From the NCBI RefSeq assembly GCF_001375595.1, contig NZ_CVJQ01000001.1, forward strand, positions 1,364,001 to 1,428,000: a stretch of DNA of 64,000 bases. The letters are read 5' to 3'. A program made the position numbers and the translations under genes. Below, piece by piece: positions 1 through 9,880 of the stretch (position 1 is the first letter of the stretch; the number at the start of each line of letters is the position of its first letter). The notes under the pieces were generated by a model. That model had not been told where the DNA came from. It made no database searches and saw only the letters and a list, made by a program, of their open reading frames with translations. This stretch comes from Phenylobacterium immobile (ATCC 35973). GTDB taxonomy: Bacteria; Pseudomonadota; Alphaproteobacteria; Caulobacterales; Caulobacteraceae.

Positions 1-1479
1 GCGGCGGGCGTCGAGCGGGCGACCGTCGTCAGCGCCCATCTTGCGATCGACCTCACCGGCAACAACTTGGCCAATCTGTTGACTGGCAACAACGCTGCGA
101 ACCTGTTGTTGGGTGGCGCTGGCGTGGACACGCTCATCGGCGGCACGGGCGCCGACACCCTCGACGGCGGCGTGGGCGACGATAGTCTGTCCGGCGGTCT
201 TGGCGACGATGTCTACCGGATCACCAACCACCTGGAGGTCGTCGTCGAGGCGGCCGGCGAGGGGTTCGATACGATCGAACTCACCGTAACCGGGCCGATC
301 AGCTACAACACCCCGAACAATGTCGAGAACCTGAGGCTGTTCGGCGCGAACCATCTGGTGCTCGTGGGCAAGGGTAATGCGCTCGCCAACGACATCAGCG
401 GTCACGCCGGTCAGAACGTTCTGGTCGGCCTGGAGGGCGACGATATTCTGCGCCCCGGCGCAACCACGGGTTCCAGCGCGATCGACACCGTCGACGGCGG
501 CGGCGGCGTCGACACGGTCGTCGTGTCCGGGGCCTTGTCGGAATACGTCATCACCAGCTATGGCGGCGGCCAGTTCACCCTGACCAATGTGGCGCGAAGT
601 GAGTTCATCCGCGCTCTTTCGATCGAGTTCATCCAGTTCAGCGATGGCTTGCGACCCAGCGCTGGGTTTGGAACTGGAAGCCCAGGCGCCGACACGCTCA
701 ATGGCAGCGCGCTCGGTGACCTGCTGGACGGCGCGGGCGGCGATGATCGTGTGAATGGGCTGGGCGGCGCCGACTATCTGGCCGGCGGATCGGGCAATGA
801 CACGCTGGATGGCGGCGCCGAGGCCGACACGATGGTGGGCGGCCAGGGTGATGATTTTTACCTCGTCGACACCTTCAGCTGGAATACGGAGGTTCCGCGC
901 GATGTCGTCACCGAGTCCTCGGGCGAAGGGCTGGACACTATCGAACTCAGGGCAGGCTCCCCCGGCGATGACTTCTACCTGCCCGATAATGTCGAGAACC
1001 TGCAGGTCGCCGCCGGTTTCGGTGGCGGGCCGGCCGTCCATGGGAACGCCCTGGGCAACCTCCTGACCGGCAACGAAGGAGACAACGCGCTTCATGGCGG
1101 CGCTGGCGGAGACTCCGTCATCGGCGGCCTCGGCGCCGACACCTTGTCTGGTGGGGAGGGCGTGGATCTGCTGACCGGCGGCGCCGGCGCGGACCGGTTC
1201 CAACTGTCCGGCCAGGGTCTCGATGTGATCTCCGACTTCAACCCAACGGACGACACGATCGAACTGCACCTCGGTGTCGCCATCGCCGGCGGCGATGCGG
1301 CTTTCCGGATCGGATACAACGCGACATGGGCGCAGGACGCCACGCAACGCATCCTCTACGACTACGCTACGGGTTTTCTGCGTTACGACCCAGATGGGAC
1401 GGGTTTCGCGCCGTCCGTCGTGATCGGCGTTCTTTCAAACTATGCGATTCTGACGGTGGCCGACTTTGTCGTCGTCTGA
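1..1479 (+). CDS. RTX calcium-binding repeat protein (5' end outside window)
   Basis: The reading frame is open from base 1, so this is the last ~492 residues of a longer protein; the TTG at 67 is internal. It carries glycine- and aspartate-rich nonapeptide repeats of the GGxGxDxLx type in three clusters (about residues 35-70, 225-275 and 345-395), such as GGTGADTLDGG and GGAGADRFQ. Between them are beta-rich stretches with the motif DNVENL, as seen in large secreted RTX adhesins or enzymes. The end, LTVADFVVV, resembles the usual hydrophobic C-terminus of type I secretion substrates. RTX repeats bind calcium and fold outside the cell. The catalytic or adhesive part, if any, lies upstream, so the activity cannot be named. 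No ABC exporter gene is in the window. Confidence 0.85.
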   Translation, partial: AAGVERATVVSAHLAIDLTGNNLANLLTGNNAANLLLGGAGVDTLIGGTGADTLDGGVGDDSLSGGLGDDVYRITNHLEVVVEAAGEGFDTIELTVTGPISYNTPNNVENLRLFGANHLVLVGKGNALANDISGHAGQNVLVGLEGDDILRPGATTGSSAIDTVDGGGGVDTVVVSGALSEYVITSYGGGQFTLTNVARSEFIRALSIEFIQFSDGLRPSAGFGTGSPGADTLNGSALGDLLDGAGGDDRVNGLGGADYLAGGSGNDTLDGGAEADTMVGGQGDDFYLVDTFSWNTEVPRDVVTESSGEGLDTIELRAGSPGDDFYLPDNVENLQVAAGFGGGPAVHGNALGNLLTGNEGDNALHGGAGGDSVIGGLGADTLSGGEGVDLLTGGAGADRFQLSGQGLDVISDFNPTDDTIELHLGVAIAGGDAAFRIGYNATWAQDATQRILYDYATGFLRYDPDGTGFAPSVVIGVLSNYAILTVADFVVV

Positions 1480-1608
1480 TCGCGTGCTCAGGTTGTTGCG
1501 GGCGCGAGCACAATCACCGGAACCTCCGGCGAAGTCACCCGGACTGGGGGCGCTGGCGTCCAGCTGTCGTCGCTGACAGCCGGTTCGATCTACGAAGTTG
1601 CTAGCGCC

Positions 1609-3696
1609 TCACGCCCCTGCCGGCCGCGCGTACACATAGCCGCCGCGCCGCAGGTCCTGGCTCAGGGTGATGGGCGCCGCGCCGCCGGCGAGCTTGGCGC
1701 GGTACACGGTCATGCCTTCCATGACGCGCATCACATAGTTCCGGGTCTCCGAGAACGGGATGCATTCGATGAAGTCGAGCGGGTCGGCCGTACTGGTGCG
1801 CGGGTCGCCGCAGAAGCTCGCCCATTGCGGGGGCCGGCCGGGACCGGCGTTGTAGCCGGCGATGGCCATGACGTAGGAGCCGCTGAAATTGCCAACCAGC
1901 TGGCCGAGGAAGCTCGAGCCCAGGCGCATGTTGTAGTCCGGCTCGTCGAGCAGGCCGGCTGAGTAGCTGACGCCCATCTTGCGTGCGACTGAGGCGGCCG
2001 TGGCCGGCATGAGCTGCATCATGCCGCGGGCGCCGACGCCGGAACGTACAAGGGGATCAAATCCGCTTTCCTGGCGGGTTATGCCCAACACCAGGGCCGG
2101 TTCCGGGGCGCCCGTCACGCCCGGCGGAGTCACCGTCGGATAGCCGCGGTCGGGCAGGATGAAGCCGCGTTGGGCTGCGGCGCGCACCACCCTCATGGAG
2201 GTGTCCTGGTCGCCGTAGCCGCGGGCGAGGTCCACCAGCAGGGCTTGATCCTCGACGGTGGGCAAGGTGTCGTCGAGCGCCAGGACAAACAGGCGATAGA
2301 GATCGCGCTGGCCCATTTGGTAGAGCAGCCGCGCCGCGCGCACCGGCTCGCGCGCCTCGAACCGGGCCCGATGGCCAGCGCTGATCTGCGGATCGCGGCC
2401 GAGGTTCAGCGGCTGGCCGAGGCGTTCGGCGGCCAGCTGGCCGTAGAAGACGGTCGGGAACTGCGCGGCCTGAGCGTAGAAGGTTTGGGCCGCGATCGGA
2501 TCGCGTTGCGCCTCGGCCGTGCGTCCCAGCCAGTAGAGGGCGCGGCCCCGCGTGATCGGCGAGGTCCCGATCCGCTCGATAGCGGCGAAGTGGCGCTCGG
2601 CGCGGTTCGGATCCTGCAGCTTCGTCAGCGCGATCCAGCCGGCGTAGAACTCGGCCTCGGTGGCGTCGGAGCCTTCCTTCAGGCCAGTGTCGGCGGCGGC
2701 CAGATAGGCGCTGCGCGCATCGCCGTTACGCAAGGACGACAACACCAGACGGTAGCGTTCGTCCCAGACCCGATCCGCCTGCTCCGGCGTGGCGATCTCG
2801 CGCGGGAAGGACGCCAGCTGGGCGAGCGCCAAGCTGTCCAAACCCTTTCGGCGCATGAAGGCCGCCCGCTCAAAGGCGACACCGGATTCGCCGGCCACGC
2901 TGGCGGGGAGCGCCGCGACCTGGGCGTTAGCGTCGGACGCTTCCGTGCGCAAAGCGATGCGGGCCAGCGCGGCGGCCTGCTGATCGGCGGGCAGCAACGG
3001 GATCATCTCGCGCGCCGCGGGGCCCTGTTGGCCGTAGAGCAGGACGTCAGCGCGCCGGACGTGATCCTCCTGGCTCAGCATGTCGGCGAAGCGGGTCAGC
3101 ATGGCGCGCTGGGTGTCAGCCTCGAAACTCTTACCCCGCCACCAGGCGCGGATCAGTTTCTGGGCGTCATGGCTGCGGCCGCTGGCGCGCTGGGCCGAGG
3201 CGAGCGCCATGGCGCCTTGGGCGGTGACGGGCTCGTCGCGACCGAACCAATCGAGCACCTGGCGCGGGGTGAGGCCTGACGTTTCGATCAGCTTTTCGGC
3301 GGCCATGCGCCGTCGCGCGGCGCGCGGCCAGCCCTGCAGGTCGCGCACGGCTTGGTCGACCTCGTAGAAGCTCAGGGATTCAGCGCGGGCGTCGACCAGG
3401 CTCCATAGGGCCAACTTGCGCGCGGTGGGATCGGTGATCTGCGCCATGGCGGTGCGCGCCGTGGCCATGTCGCCGCGCTTGCCGGCGTCCATCGCCGCGC
3501 GCAGCTGGGCCGAATCAAGGGCGCTGAGACTGGGCGCCGCCACGTAGGCGCCGGAAGCAATCTGCGGCGCGGCCTGCGCAGGCTGTTGCACGCCCCAGCC
3601 CGGATAGAGCTCAGCGCTCGGCTGCGCCTCGGCCAGCGTGCCGGCCAGCACGGCGAGCGTGGCCAACAAGAGCGCCTTCCGAGCCTTCGACGACAT
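1609..3696 (-). CDS. Soluble lytic murein transglycosylase (Slt70-like)
   Basis: Lytic transglycosylases cleave the MurNAc-GlcNAc bond of peptidoglycan, leaving 1,6-anhydroMurNAc ends. The protein (695 aa) starts with a signal peptide (MSSKARK followed by a hydrophobic stretch ending AEA). A long alpha-helical superhelix follows, with tetratricopeptide-like pairs such as FYAGWIAL and ALYWLGR. The C-terminal SLT domain has the catalytic glutamate (about residue 543) in [10 protein letters not shown], then [13 protein letters not shown] and [10 protein letters not shown] chose the ATG at 3696, which has a G-rich ribosome site just upstream; an in-frame ATG lies at 3717. It is divergent from dapA. 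Its products fit anmK, the anhydroMurNAc kinase found further on in this window. Confidence 0.93.
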   Translation of the reverse strand: MSSKARKALLLATLAVLAGTLAEAQPSAELYPGWGVQQPAQAAPQIASGAYVAAPSLSALDSAQLRAAMDAGKRGDMATARTAMAQITDPTARKLALWSLVDARAESLSFYEVDQAVRDLQGWPRAARRRMAAEKLIETSGLTPRQVLDWFGRDEPVTAQGAMALASAQRASGRSHDAQKLIRAWWRGKSFEADTQRAMLTRFADMLSQEDHVRRADVLLYGQQGPAAREMIPLLPADQQAAALARIALRTEASDANAQVAALPASVAGESGVAFERAAFMRRKGLDSLALAQLASFPREIATPEQADRVWDERYRLVLSSLRNGDARSAYLAAADTGLKEGSDATEAEFYAGWIALTKLQDPNRAERHFAAIERIGTSPITRGRALYWLGRTAEAQRDPIAAQTFYAQAAQFPTVFYGQLAAERLGQPLNLGRDPQISAGHRARFEAREPVRAARLLYQMGQRDLYRLFVLALDDTLPTVEDQALLVDLARGYGDQDTSMRVVRAAAQRGFILPDRGYPTVTPPGVTGAPEPALVLGITRQESGFDPLVRSGVGARGMMQLMPATAASVARKMGVSYSAGLLDEPDYNMRLGSSFLGQLVGNFSGSYVMAIAGYNAGPGRPPQWASFCGDPRTSTADPLDFIECIPFSETRNYVMRVMEGMTVYRAKLAGGAAPITLSQDLRRGGYVYARPAGA

Positions 3697-3851
3697 TGAA
3701 CCCCCAAACTCCCGCATCCGGGATCAAGCAACAGAATCAACGCGGGCGTTGCGGTGGACACCCCTGCGGCCATATTGTCCGGCCAACTCCGCTCCGCACC
3801 CTAAGAAGCGGCTCATTCACGGCTTTTTGCAGACCCCGGCTTTTCGCGAAC

Positions 3852-4751
3852 ATGTCAGACCCTTTGTTCAAGGGCGTGCTCACCGCCCTTGTCACTCCCT
3901 TCTCCGGCGACGCTGTTGATGAGGATACCTTCGTCCGGCTCGTCGAGCGGCAGATTACCGCCGGTGTTCATGGGCTTGTGCCCGTGGGCACCACCGGCGA
4001 GACGGCCACGCTCAGCCACGACGAACATCGCAAGGTGGTCGAGTTGTGCGTGCAGGCCGCCGCCGGCCGCGTTCCTGTGATCGCCGGGGCCGGGTCCAAC
4101 GCGACCGCCGAGGCCATCGAGCTGGTCCGCCACGCCAAGACGGTCGGCGCCGACGCCGCGCTCGTCGTCACGCCTTACTATAACCGGCCGAGCCAGGAGG
4201 GCCTCTACGCCCACTTCCGGGCGATCAACGATGCGGTCCAACTGCCGGTCGTGATCTATAACGTGCCGGCTCGCACCAGCGTCGACATCTCCAATGAGAC
4301 GCTGGCGCGGCTGTCGGAACTTCCCAACATCCTCGGCATCAAGGACGCCACGGGCGACATGGTGCGCGCCTCGCAACAGCGGCTGATGTGCGGGGCCGAC
4401 TGGCTGATGCTCACCGGCGATGATCCGACGGGCCTAGGCTATGTCGCCCACGGCGGCCACGGTTGCATCTCTGTAACGTCGAACGTCGCCCCGGCGGAAT
4501 GCGCGGCCTTCTATAACGACCTCATGGCCGGCCGCTGGACCGAGGCGCTCGCCTGGCAAGATCGGCTGGTCCGCCTGCACAAGGCGTTGTTCGCCGACGC
4601 CTCGCCGTCGCCGTCGAAGTTCGCTATGGCGCATCTCGGCCTATGCTCAGAAGAGGTGCGCCTGCCCATCGTGCCGACGAGCGAGGCCGCCCGCTCCGAA
4701 GTGCTGGCCGCCATGCGCGACGCCGGCCTCATTCAGCAGCAAGCGGCCTGA
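3852..4751 (+). CDS. dapA: 4-hydroxy-tetrahydrodipicolinate synthase
   Basis: DapA condenses pyruvate with aspartate semialdehyde, the first committed step to diaminopimelate and lysine. The 299-residue protein has the family's normal length and all key residues: GTTGE with Thr47/Thr48, Tyr136 in VIYNVPART and the Schiff-base Lys164 in LGIKDATGD. The frame is open further upstream, but MSDPLFKGV is the family start. The stop overlaps the smpB start (TGATG), so the two are co-transcribed. The 155-bp gap to the divergent slt gene should hold both promoters. DapA supplies the cross-linking residue for the peptidoglycan enzymes encoded nearby. Confidence 0.97.
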   Translation: MSDPLFKGVLTALVTPFSGDAVDEDTFVRLVERQITAGVHGLVPVGTTGETATLSHDEHRKVVELCVQAAAGRVPVIAGAGSNATAEAIELVRHAKTVGADAALVVTPYYNRPSQEGLYAHFRAINDAVQLPVVIYNVPARTSVDISNETLARLSELPNILGIKDATGDMVRASQQRLMCGADWLMLTGDDPTGLGYVAHGGHGCISVTSNVAPAECAAFYNDLMAGRWTEALAWQDRLVRLHKALFADASPSPSKFAMAHLGLCSEEVRLPIVPTSEAARSEVLAAMRDAGLIQQQAA

Positions 4752-5257
4752 TGGCTACGCCGCCCATCAAGCCACCGCCCAAGAAGGAGACGGTCAATCC
4801 CTCGGCGGGCAAGCTGATCGCCGAGAACCGTCGCGCGCGCTTCGACTACTTCCTGGAGGACAACCTGGAGGCGGGCATCTCGTTGACGGGTTCTGAGGTG
4901 AAAGCCCTGCGCAACGGCCGCGCCAACATCGCCGAGAGCTATGCGGCGGTGGAGGGCAATCAGGTGGTGCTGGTCAACGCCGACATCCCGCCCTACGCCC
5001 AGGCTGGCCGCTTCAACCACGAGCCGCGCCGGCCGCGGAAGCTTCTGCTCCATCGCAAGCAACTCGATCGCCTGATCGGCGCCGTGCAGCGCGAGGGCAG
5101 GACCATCATCCCGACCCGGCTGTATTGGAACGACAAGGGCATGGCCAAGCTCGAGATCGCCTTGGCCAAGGGCAAGAAGAACCACGACAAGCGCGAGACC
5201 GAGGCCGCTCGCGACTGGCAGCGCGACAAGGCGCGGCTGATGCGTGACCGCGGCTGA
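4751..5257 (+). CDS. smpB: SsrA-binding protein SmpB
   Basis: SmpB binds tmRNA and brings it to stalled ribosomes for trans-translation. The 168 residues hold the oligonucleotide-binding barrel ([38 protein letters not shown]) and the basic tail ([20 protein letters not shown]) that enters the empty mRNA channel. The N-terminus has a short Pro/Lys-rich extension. Its ATG overlaps the dapA stop by one base. The following GNAT gene starts inside its 3' end, which indicates translational coupling. Confidence 0.97.
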   Translation: MATPPIKPPPKKETVNPSAGKLIAENRRARFDYFLEDNLEAGISLTGSEVKALRNGRANIAESYAAVEGNQVVLVNADIPPYAQAGRFNHEPRRPRKLLLHRKQLDRLIGAVQREGRTIIPTRLYWNDKGMAKLEIALAKGKKNHDKRETEAARDWQRDKARLMRDRG

Positions 5258-6002
5258 CCTGACCGCCGCAGACATCGAAGCGATCGAGCGGGCCACAGTC
5301 GCCGCCGTCGCCCCGCGTCGTCTGGTCGAGGCTGACGGCTGGCTGATTCCCTTGGATGACGGCGCGATCGGCCGGGCCAAGAGCGCCGCGCCGCTTTTCC
5401 ACGCCGCTTCGCCAGGCATGATCGACGCTATTGAGGCGGTCTACGCGGGCGCGCGCCTGCCGCCCGCCTTCCGCCTGGCCGACGACAATGGCTTGGCTGC
5501 GGTGCGCGCCACCCTGGAGGCGCGGGGTTATGCGCCCAGTCGCCCGACGCTGGTCATGATCGGCGACGCTGTCGCTTTGGCAGCGCATCACGCCGAGGCC
5601 GCCGAACTTCTTACGGCGCCGGATGCCGCGTGGGCGGCGGTGTTCAGCGGCGAAGGCTTTGATCCCGCTGACGGCGCGAGTCGCGCCGCGGCGCTGGCCC
5701 GGGCGCCGGATGCGTTGTTCGGACAGGTGGAGGGCGTGGGCGGCCCGGTCGCCGTGGGCGTGGTTAACTTCGGCCATGGCTGGGCGGCGATCAGCGGCCT
5801 GCGAACGAACCTCGCCGACCGGGGCAAGGGGTACGCCAGCCGCATCCTGGCCGCCTTCGGTCGCGCGGCCCAAGACCGCGGCGTCGAGCGCATTTTCCTG
5901 CAGGTTGAGGCGCACAACACGGCGCGCGCCCTCTACGGGCGTGCAGGGTTTGGAGATGGCTGGACCTATCGCTACTGGACGATGCCGAAGGAACACGGCT
6001 GA
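5244..6002 (+). CDS. GNAT-family N-acetyltransferase
   Basis: This 252-residue protein has a C-terminal GNAT acetyl-CoA fold: [17 protein letters not shown] is the pyrophosphate-binding motif A (R/Q-x-x-G-x-G/A like), followed by [23 protein letters not shown], cut here as IFLQVEAHN and ALYGRAGF, the typical motif B. The N-terminal half is a diverged second GNAT-like domain. The GTG start at 5244 lies within the last 14 bases of smpB, so it is probably translated by coupling. The substrate is unknown; small-molecule amines or protein N-termini are both possible. Nothing in the sequence ties it to trans-translation beyond the operon position. Confidence 0.8.
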   Translation: MTAADLTAADIEAIERATVAAVAPRRLVEADGWLIPLDDGAIGRAKSAAPLFHAASPGMIDAIEAVYAGARLPPAFRLADDNGLAAVRATLEARGYAPSRPTLVMIGDAVALAAHHAEAAELLTAPDAAWAAVFSGEGFDPADGASRAAALARAPDALFGQVEGVGGPVAVGVVNFGHGWAAISGLRTNLADRGKGYASRILAAFGRAAQDRGVERIFLQVEAHNTARALYGRAGFGDGWTYRYWTMPKEHG

Positions 6003-6083
6003 GCGACGCCATAGCGCTTGTAACTGCAACGCGTTCTCATCTATGTGGGTCGCAATGGCTCTCGCCCGACCCAAGGCATATTC

Positions 6084-6590
6084 ATGAAGCGTTCCATTTC
6101 CGCATTGACCCTGGCCGCCGCGGGCGCCGCGGGCGCCGCGCCGGCTTTCGCAGCTGATCTCAAGGTCACCTATGATGTGCCGCGTATTCCAGTCGCGGAA
6201 TACCATGCGCCCTACGTCGTGGTGTGGATTGAGAATACCGCCACGGGCGAGGCCGCAGGCACGCTGTCGCTGCGCTTCCGGCCAAACCATGAGAAGTGGT
6301 TGAAAGACATGCGCCAGTGGTGGCGCAAGGCGGGTCGCGCGCAGGGCGCCGACCTGGCCGGCGTCACCGGCCCGACCCGTGCGCCCGGCGTGCAGGATAT
6401 GACGTTCAGCGGCGCCAAGAGCCCGCTGAAGGAGCTGAAACCCGGTCAGTACAGCCTGGTGGTCGAGGCCGCCCGTGAGGGTGGGGGCCACGAATCCGTC
6501 CGCGTGCCCTTCACCTGGGGCAGGGCCGGCCGGCCGGCGACGGCCAAGGGCGCAGCTGAGCTCGGCGTCGTCACCGTGGCCGTGAAGTGA
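6084..6590 (+). CDS. DUF2271 secreted protein
   Basis: A 168-residue exported protein. MKRSISAL followed by an Ala/Gly-rich hydrophobic segment ending AFA is a clear signal peptide. The mature part contains the DUF2271 features: YHAPYVVVWIEN, FRPNHEKWLKDMRQWWRK and a core LKPGQYSLVVEAARE that suggests a small beta-sandwich. The ATG at 6084 is chosen for its signal peptide; an in-frame upstream start exists at 6045. The next gene, a DUF4198 protein, begins 11 bases after its stop. DUF2271 and DUF4198 genes are often paired with TonB receptors or PepSY proteins for metal uptake, but no such partner is seen here, so a role in metal handling is only an inference. Confidence 0.8.
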   Translation: MKRSISALTLAAAGAAGAAPAFAADLKVTYDVPRIPVAEYHAPYVVVWIENTATGEAAGTLSLRFRPNHEKWLKDMRQWWRKAGRAQGADLAGVTGPTRAPGVQDMTFSGAKSPLKELKPGQYSLVVEAAREGGGHESVRVPFTWGRAGRPATAKGAAELGVVTVAVK

Positions 6591-6601
6591 AGGGGATCTC
6601 C

Positions 6602-7480
6602 ATGCGCGCGCTCAAATCCCGCCTGGTCGCCAGCGCCCTAGGGTTGGCTCTCTTGGCCCCGGCCATCGCCCAGGCCGCCCATAGCTGGGTCCTGCCGTCG
6701 ACCACGATCCTTTCCGGCGGCAACGCTTGGGTGACTTTTGATGCGGCGACTTCCGACGAGCTCTACTTTCCGAACCTGCGGCCCCTCCTGCTGAACACCC
6801 TGACGGTGCTCGATTCCGACGGCCAACCGGTCGAACCCGTCAATGCGTCGGCCGGTCGCCTGCGCGCGACGATCGACGTCCAGTTGACCAAGCCCGGCAC
6901 CTACAAGGTCGCCTCGACTTCGACCACCGTTCTGGCGAGCTGGACCGAAGCGGGCGTTGTGAAACGCTTCCGCGGCGCCGGCGATGAGTTCGCGAAGCAG
7001 GTTCCGGCCGACGCAGCCGACCTGAAGACAATCCGCACGGTCAATCGCAATGAGACCTTCGTTACCCGCGACAATCCGACGACCACGGTCTTCAAGACTA
7101 CGGGGCAGGGTCTCGAGCTCGAGCCCATCACCCATCCCTCCGATGTGATCGTTGGCGAGGAGGCGAGCTTCCGGCTGATCCTGGATGGCAAGCCCGCAAG
7201 CGGCCTTGAGGTCAGCTTCATGCGTGGCGGCGATCACTGGAAGGTCCGCCCCACCGAGATCAAGCGAAAGACCGGCGCCGACGGCCTCGTCACCGTCACC
7301 TTGCCGGAAGGCGGCGTCTGGCTGCTGAGCGCCGGATACCGCACGGGCGAGAACGGCCGCGGCGGTCCCCCGCCGGGCGGTCCACGCCCGCCGGGATCGC
7401 CCGCGCCGCCGGCCCAGCCCCTGGCGGGCGACGGCTACATGGCGAACTACAGCGCCACGATTGAAGCGCAGTTGCCCTAA
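6602..7480 (+). CDS. DUF4198 periplasmic protein
   Basis: A 292-residue exported protein with a signal peptide (MRALKSRLVASALGLALL, cleaved after AQA). It begins its mature part with AHSWVLPSTTILSGG, the typical N-terminal histidine-containing motif of DUF4198 proteins. Two Ig-like beta domains follow (GLEVSFMRGGDHW, GVWLLSAGYRTGE), and near the C-terminus is a Pro/Gly-rich linker at about residues 255-278. An AGGGG ribosome site precedes the ATG at 6602; an in-frame GTG at 6587 would overlap the upstream stop. Family members occur beside nickel, cobalt or iron uptake genes, and the His-rich start may bind metal. Function is unproven. Confidence 0.78.
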   Translation: MRALKSRLVASALGLALLAPAIAQAAHSWVLPSTTILSGGNAWVTFDAATSDELYFPNLRPLLLNTLTVLDSDGQPVEPVNASAGRLRATIDVQLTKPGTYKVASTSTTVLASWTEAGVVKRFRGAGDEFAKQVPADAADLKTIRTVNRNETFVTRDNPTTTVFKTTGQGLELEPITHPSDVIVGEEASFRLILDGKPASGLEVSFMRGGDHWKVRPTEIKRKTGADGLVTVTLPEGGVWLLSAGYRTGENGRGGPPPGGPRPPGSPAPPAQPLAGDGYMANYSATIEAQLP

Positions 7481-7537
7481 GGCCGCGCTTTCACGCGCCG
7501 CGCACAACCAAGTCGGTGATTCGTGCGTTGGCTCAGG

Positions 7538-8722
7538 ATGACGCATCAGACCGCCATCCTGAGCCCCCGCCCGCGCGGCCTCCTTCTCAGCCTTCTCGCC
7601 ATTGTCGCGGGGCCGCTTCTTCTCGGATTGGCGGCCTGCGGCGGCGACGGCGCGACCAAGCTGTCGCGCAGCGACGCCGCCTACGCCGTCGAGGTGCTGG
7701 AGCGCGCGCCGGAGCATGGCTTCGCGACGGGCTCCTTCAACATCGCGGCGGTGAAGCAGGCGCGCGAGGACCGCGACCCGCAGGCCGAGGCGATGCTGCA
7801 CGCCGCCTTGGCGGACTACGCGCGCGCCCAGCACGGCCTACTCATCCCGGCCAAGTCGCGCCCGGCGGCCTGGGGCATGAAGCCCGCCGCCTATGACGCT
7901 GAGCCGGCATTGGACAGCGCCATCGCGGGCAAGACGTTCCGCGCCTGGCTGGACGAGCAGCCGCCCACGAGCGGGCTCTACATCGCTCTGCAGAAGGCCT
8001 ATGTCGCCGCCCGCGACGGCGGACGTGCGGCGGAAGCGGCGACGCTCCGCGCCAACCTGGAGCGCGTCCGTTGGCTGCCCCGCACGGACGAAGCGACCCG
8101 CGTCGATGTGAATATCGCCAGCGCCACCATGACCTATTTCGTCGACGGCCGACCGCAGATCACCATGCGCACCGCCTCAGGCAAGCCGGGCGACGAGACG
8201 CCGATCCTGACGTCCAGCATCGACCACATCGTGCTGAACCCACCGTGGAACGTGCCGGACGGCATAGCCAATGAGGAGCTGCGGCCGAAAGGCGGCGCCT
8301 ATCTGGCGGCCAATAACTTCACTACCAAGGAAGACGGCCGGTTGATGCAAAAGCCAGGCCCGAACAGCGCCCTGGGCCTGGTGAAGTTCGACTTCGACAA
8401 CCCCTACGCGGTCTACCTGCACGACACGCCCTCCAAGGCCGCCTTCGGCCGCGACGACCGCGCCGTAAGCCACGGCTGTGTGCGCCTGGAACGTGCGATG
8501 GACCTGGCCGGCGTGCTGTTGGCCACCCGCGCTGGCTGGACGCCGGAACAACTCGGCGAGGCCATGGCCAAGGGCGAGACCAAGACGGTGAAGCTGGACC
8601 AGCCCGTACCTGTACGCCTGCTATACCTCACCGCCGTACCCAACGGCGGCGCCGTCACCTTCCTGGAGGACGTCTACGGCTGGGACGCTCAGGTGCTGGA
8701 GCGGATGGATCGCAGGGCCTAG
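7538..8722 (+). CDS. L,D-transpeptidase (YkuD domain) lipoprotein
   Basis: L,D-transpeptidases make 3-3 peptidoglycan cross-links or attach proteins to it. The N-terminus is a lipoprotein signal with lipobox LAAC. A helical scaffold domain follows (about residues 50-190). The YkuD domain then shows YLHDTPSKAAFG and the catalytic SHGCVRLE. At 394 residues it matches the long periplasmic class (YcbB-like), which has a scaffold domain before the catalytic one. I chose the ATG at 7538; a GTG lies 15 bases upstream. Its stop overlaps the stop of the convergent uracil-DNA glycosylase gene in the palindrome CTAG. Confidence 0.92.
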   Translation: MTHQTAILSPRPRGLLLSLLAIVAGPLLLGLAACGGDGATKLSRSDAAYAVEVLERAPEHGFATGSFNIAAVKQAREDRDPQAEAMLHAALADYARAQHGLLIPAKSRPAAWGMKPAAYDAEPALDSAIAGKTFRAWLDEQPPTSGLYIALQKAYVAARDGGRAAEAATLRANLERVRWLPRTDEATRVDVNIASATMTYFVDGRPQITMRTASGKPGDETPILTSSIDHIVLNPPWNVPDGIANEELRPKGGAYLAANNFTTKEDGRLMQKPGPNSALGLVKFDFDNPYAVYLHDTPSKAAFGRDDRAVSHGCVRLERAMDLAGVLLATRAGWTPEQLGEAMAKGETKTVKLDQPVPVRLLYLTAVPNGGAVTFLEDVYGWDAQVLERMDRRA

Positions 8723-9360
8723 GCGTCAATCAGAACCCGCGCGCGCTCGAACACCGCACGGAACATCTCCGGCGTCAGGCGGCCGGTGTTCGTGTTCAGG
8801 CGCGAGCAGTGATAGCTGTTCAGAATAGTATACTGGCCGGCTTGGAACTCTGAGCCGTGGCCGGGAACACCTGCGGAAGCCTTCAGGCCCAGGGCGCGCA
8901 TCACATTGCGGCGCGACACGTCGCCCAGGGTGACGATGACCTTCAGCCGCGGCAGGGCGGCGATCCGCGCGGCCAGGAAGGGACGGCAGTTGGCCTCCTC
9001 CGAGGTTTCAGGCTTGTTGCCCGGCGGGGCGCAGCGCACGGCGTTGGAAATGATGCAGTCCCTGAGGGTCAGGCTGTCATCGGGTCGGGCTTCATAGACG
9101 CCTTCCGCGAAGCCGGTCGCGAGCAGGGTCTCGTAGAGGAGCACGCCTGCGCCATCGCCGGTGAACGGCCGGCCGGTTCGGTTGGCGCCCGTGCGCCCCG
9201 GCGCGAGGCCCGCAACCATCAGGCGGGCGTTCAAATCGCCAAAGGAGGCGACAGCGCCGTTGAACCAGTCCGGATTGGCCATGACGTTCGCCTTGCGGTA
9301 GGCGACCAGCCTGGGGCACAGGGGGCAATCTTTCGGTGCTTCGGCAGGAGCAGAGATCAT
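8719..9360 (-). CDS. Uracil-DNA glycosylase, family 5 (UDGb-like)
   Basis: Removes uracil, and in family 5 other deaminated bases, from DNA. The 213-residue protein has four cysteines placed for a 4Fe-4S cluster: C12 and C15 in CPLCPRL, one in NAVRCAPPGNKP and one in EANCRPF. Motif A is GLAPGRTGANRTGRPF, which lacks the polar residue of family 1 and is diagnostic of family 5. Motif B is HCSRLNTNTGRL. The ATG at 9360 has a GGGGCGGA ribosome site; a longer in-frame start at 9420 would overlap folK. It is divergent from folK by 37 bp and convergent with the L,D-transpeptidase. Confidence 0.92.
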   Translation of the reverse strand: MISAPAEAPKDCPLCPRLVAYRKANVMANPDWFNGAVASFGDLNARLMVAGLAPGRTGANRTGRPFTGDGAGVLLYETLLATGFAEGVYEARPDDSLTLRDCIISNAVRCAPPGNKPETSEEANCRPFLAARIAALPRLKVIVTLGDVSRRNVMRALGLKASAGVPGHGSEFQAGQYTILNSYHCSRLNTNTGRLTPEMFRAVFERARVLIDA

Positions 9361-9397
9361 TTCCGCCCCATACCCGGATTCCGAGCTCGACGGCGCC

Positions 9398-9880
9398 GTG
9401 ATCGTGGCGCTTGGGGGCAACTTGCCCGGCGACTACGCGTCCTGCGAAGATCTACTGGAAGTCGCCATCGCGCGGTTGCCGGCGGCGGGCCTGGTGGTGC
9501 GAGCGCGCTCGCGCTGGTGGCGTTCCGCCGCCTGGCCTGACCCCAGCGCCCCGCAGTATCGTAATGGGGTAGCCTTAATCGAAACTCGCGAAGACCCGCT
9601 CGCCGTCTGGGCGACGCTGGCCGCCGTCGAGGTCGAGTTTCGCCGCGAACGCTCGGTCCGCAACGCGCCTCGCACCCTGGACCTCGACCTGATCGCTCAC
9701 GGACGCGTCGTGCTGGACGGGCCTGGCCTGATCCTTCCCCATCCGCGCGCCGAGGACCGGCTGTTCGTCATGGGCCCACTCGCCGAGATCGCCCCAGGGT
9801 GGCGCCATCCGGTCACGGGCCGGACCGCCACCGAGGCCGCCAAAACGGCGTCTGTCGGTGTTGATGCGAGGCCAGTTTGA
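9398..9880 (+). CDS. folK: 2-amino-4-hydroxy-6-hydroxymethyldihydropteridine pyrophosphokinase
   Basis: FolK (HPPK) transfers pyrophosphate from ATP to the pterin in folate synthesis. The 160-residue protein has IVALGGNLPGD at the start, RNGVALIET, the signature RNAPRTLDLDLIAHG with its metal-binding DLDLI, and LPHPRAEDRLFV. The start is a GTG at 9398; the frame is open a little upstream without a better start. folB and folP are not adjacent, unlike in many bacteria. The next gene's TTG start overlaps its stop. Confidence 0.93.
   Translation: MIVALGGNLPGDYASCEDLLEVAIARLPAAGLVVRARSRWWRSAAWPDPSAPQYRNGVALIETREDPLAVWATLAAVEVEFRRERSVRNAPRTLDLDLIAHGRVVLDGPGLILPHPRAEDRLFVMGPLAEIAPGWRHPVTGRTATEAAKTASVGVDARPV

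Noticed and set aside
1480..1604. Open frame continuing after the RTX stop codon (read-through?)
   Set aside because: It runs on past TGA in the same frame, but the RTX protein already ends in a typical hydrophobic tail, and the extension enters the antisense of slt.
2170..3279. 369-codon plus-strand frame opposite slt
   Set aside because: Antisense of the transglycosylase; no signal or domain seen.
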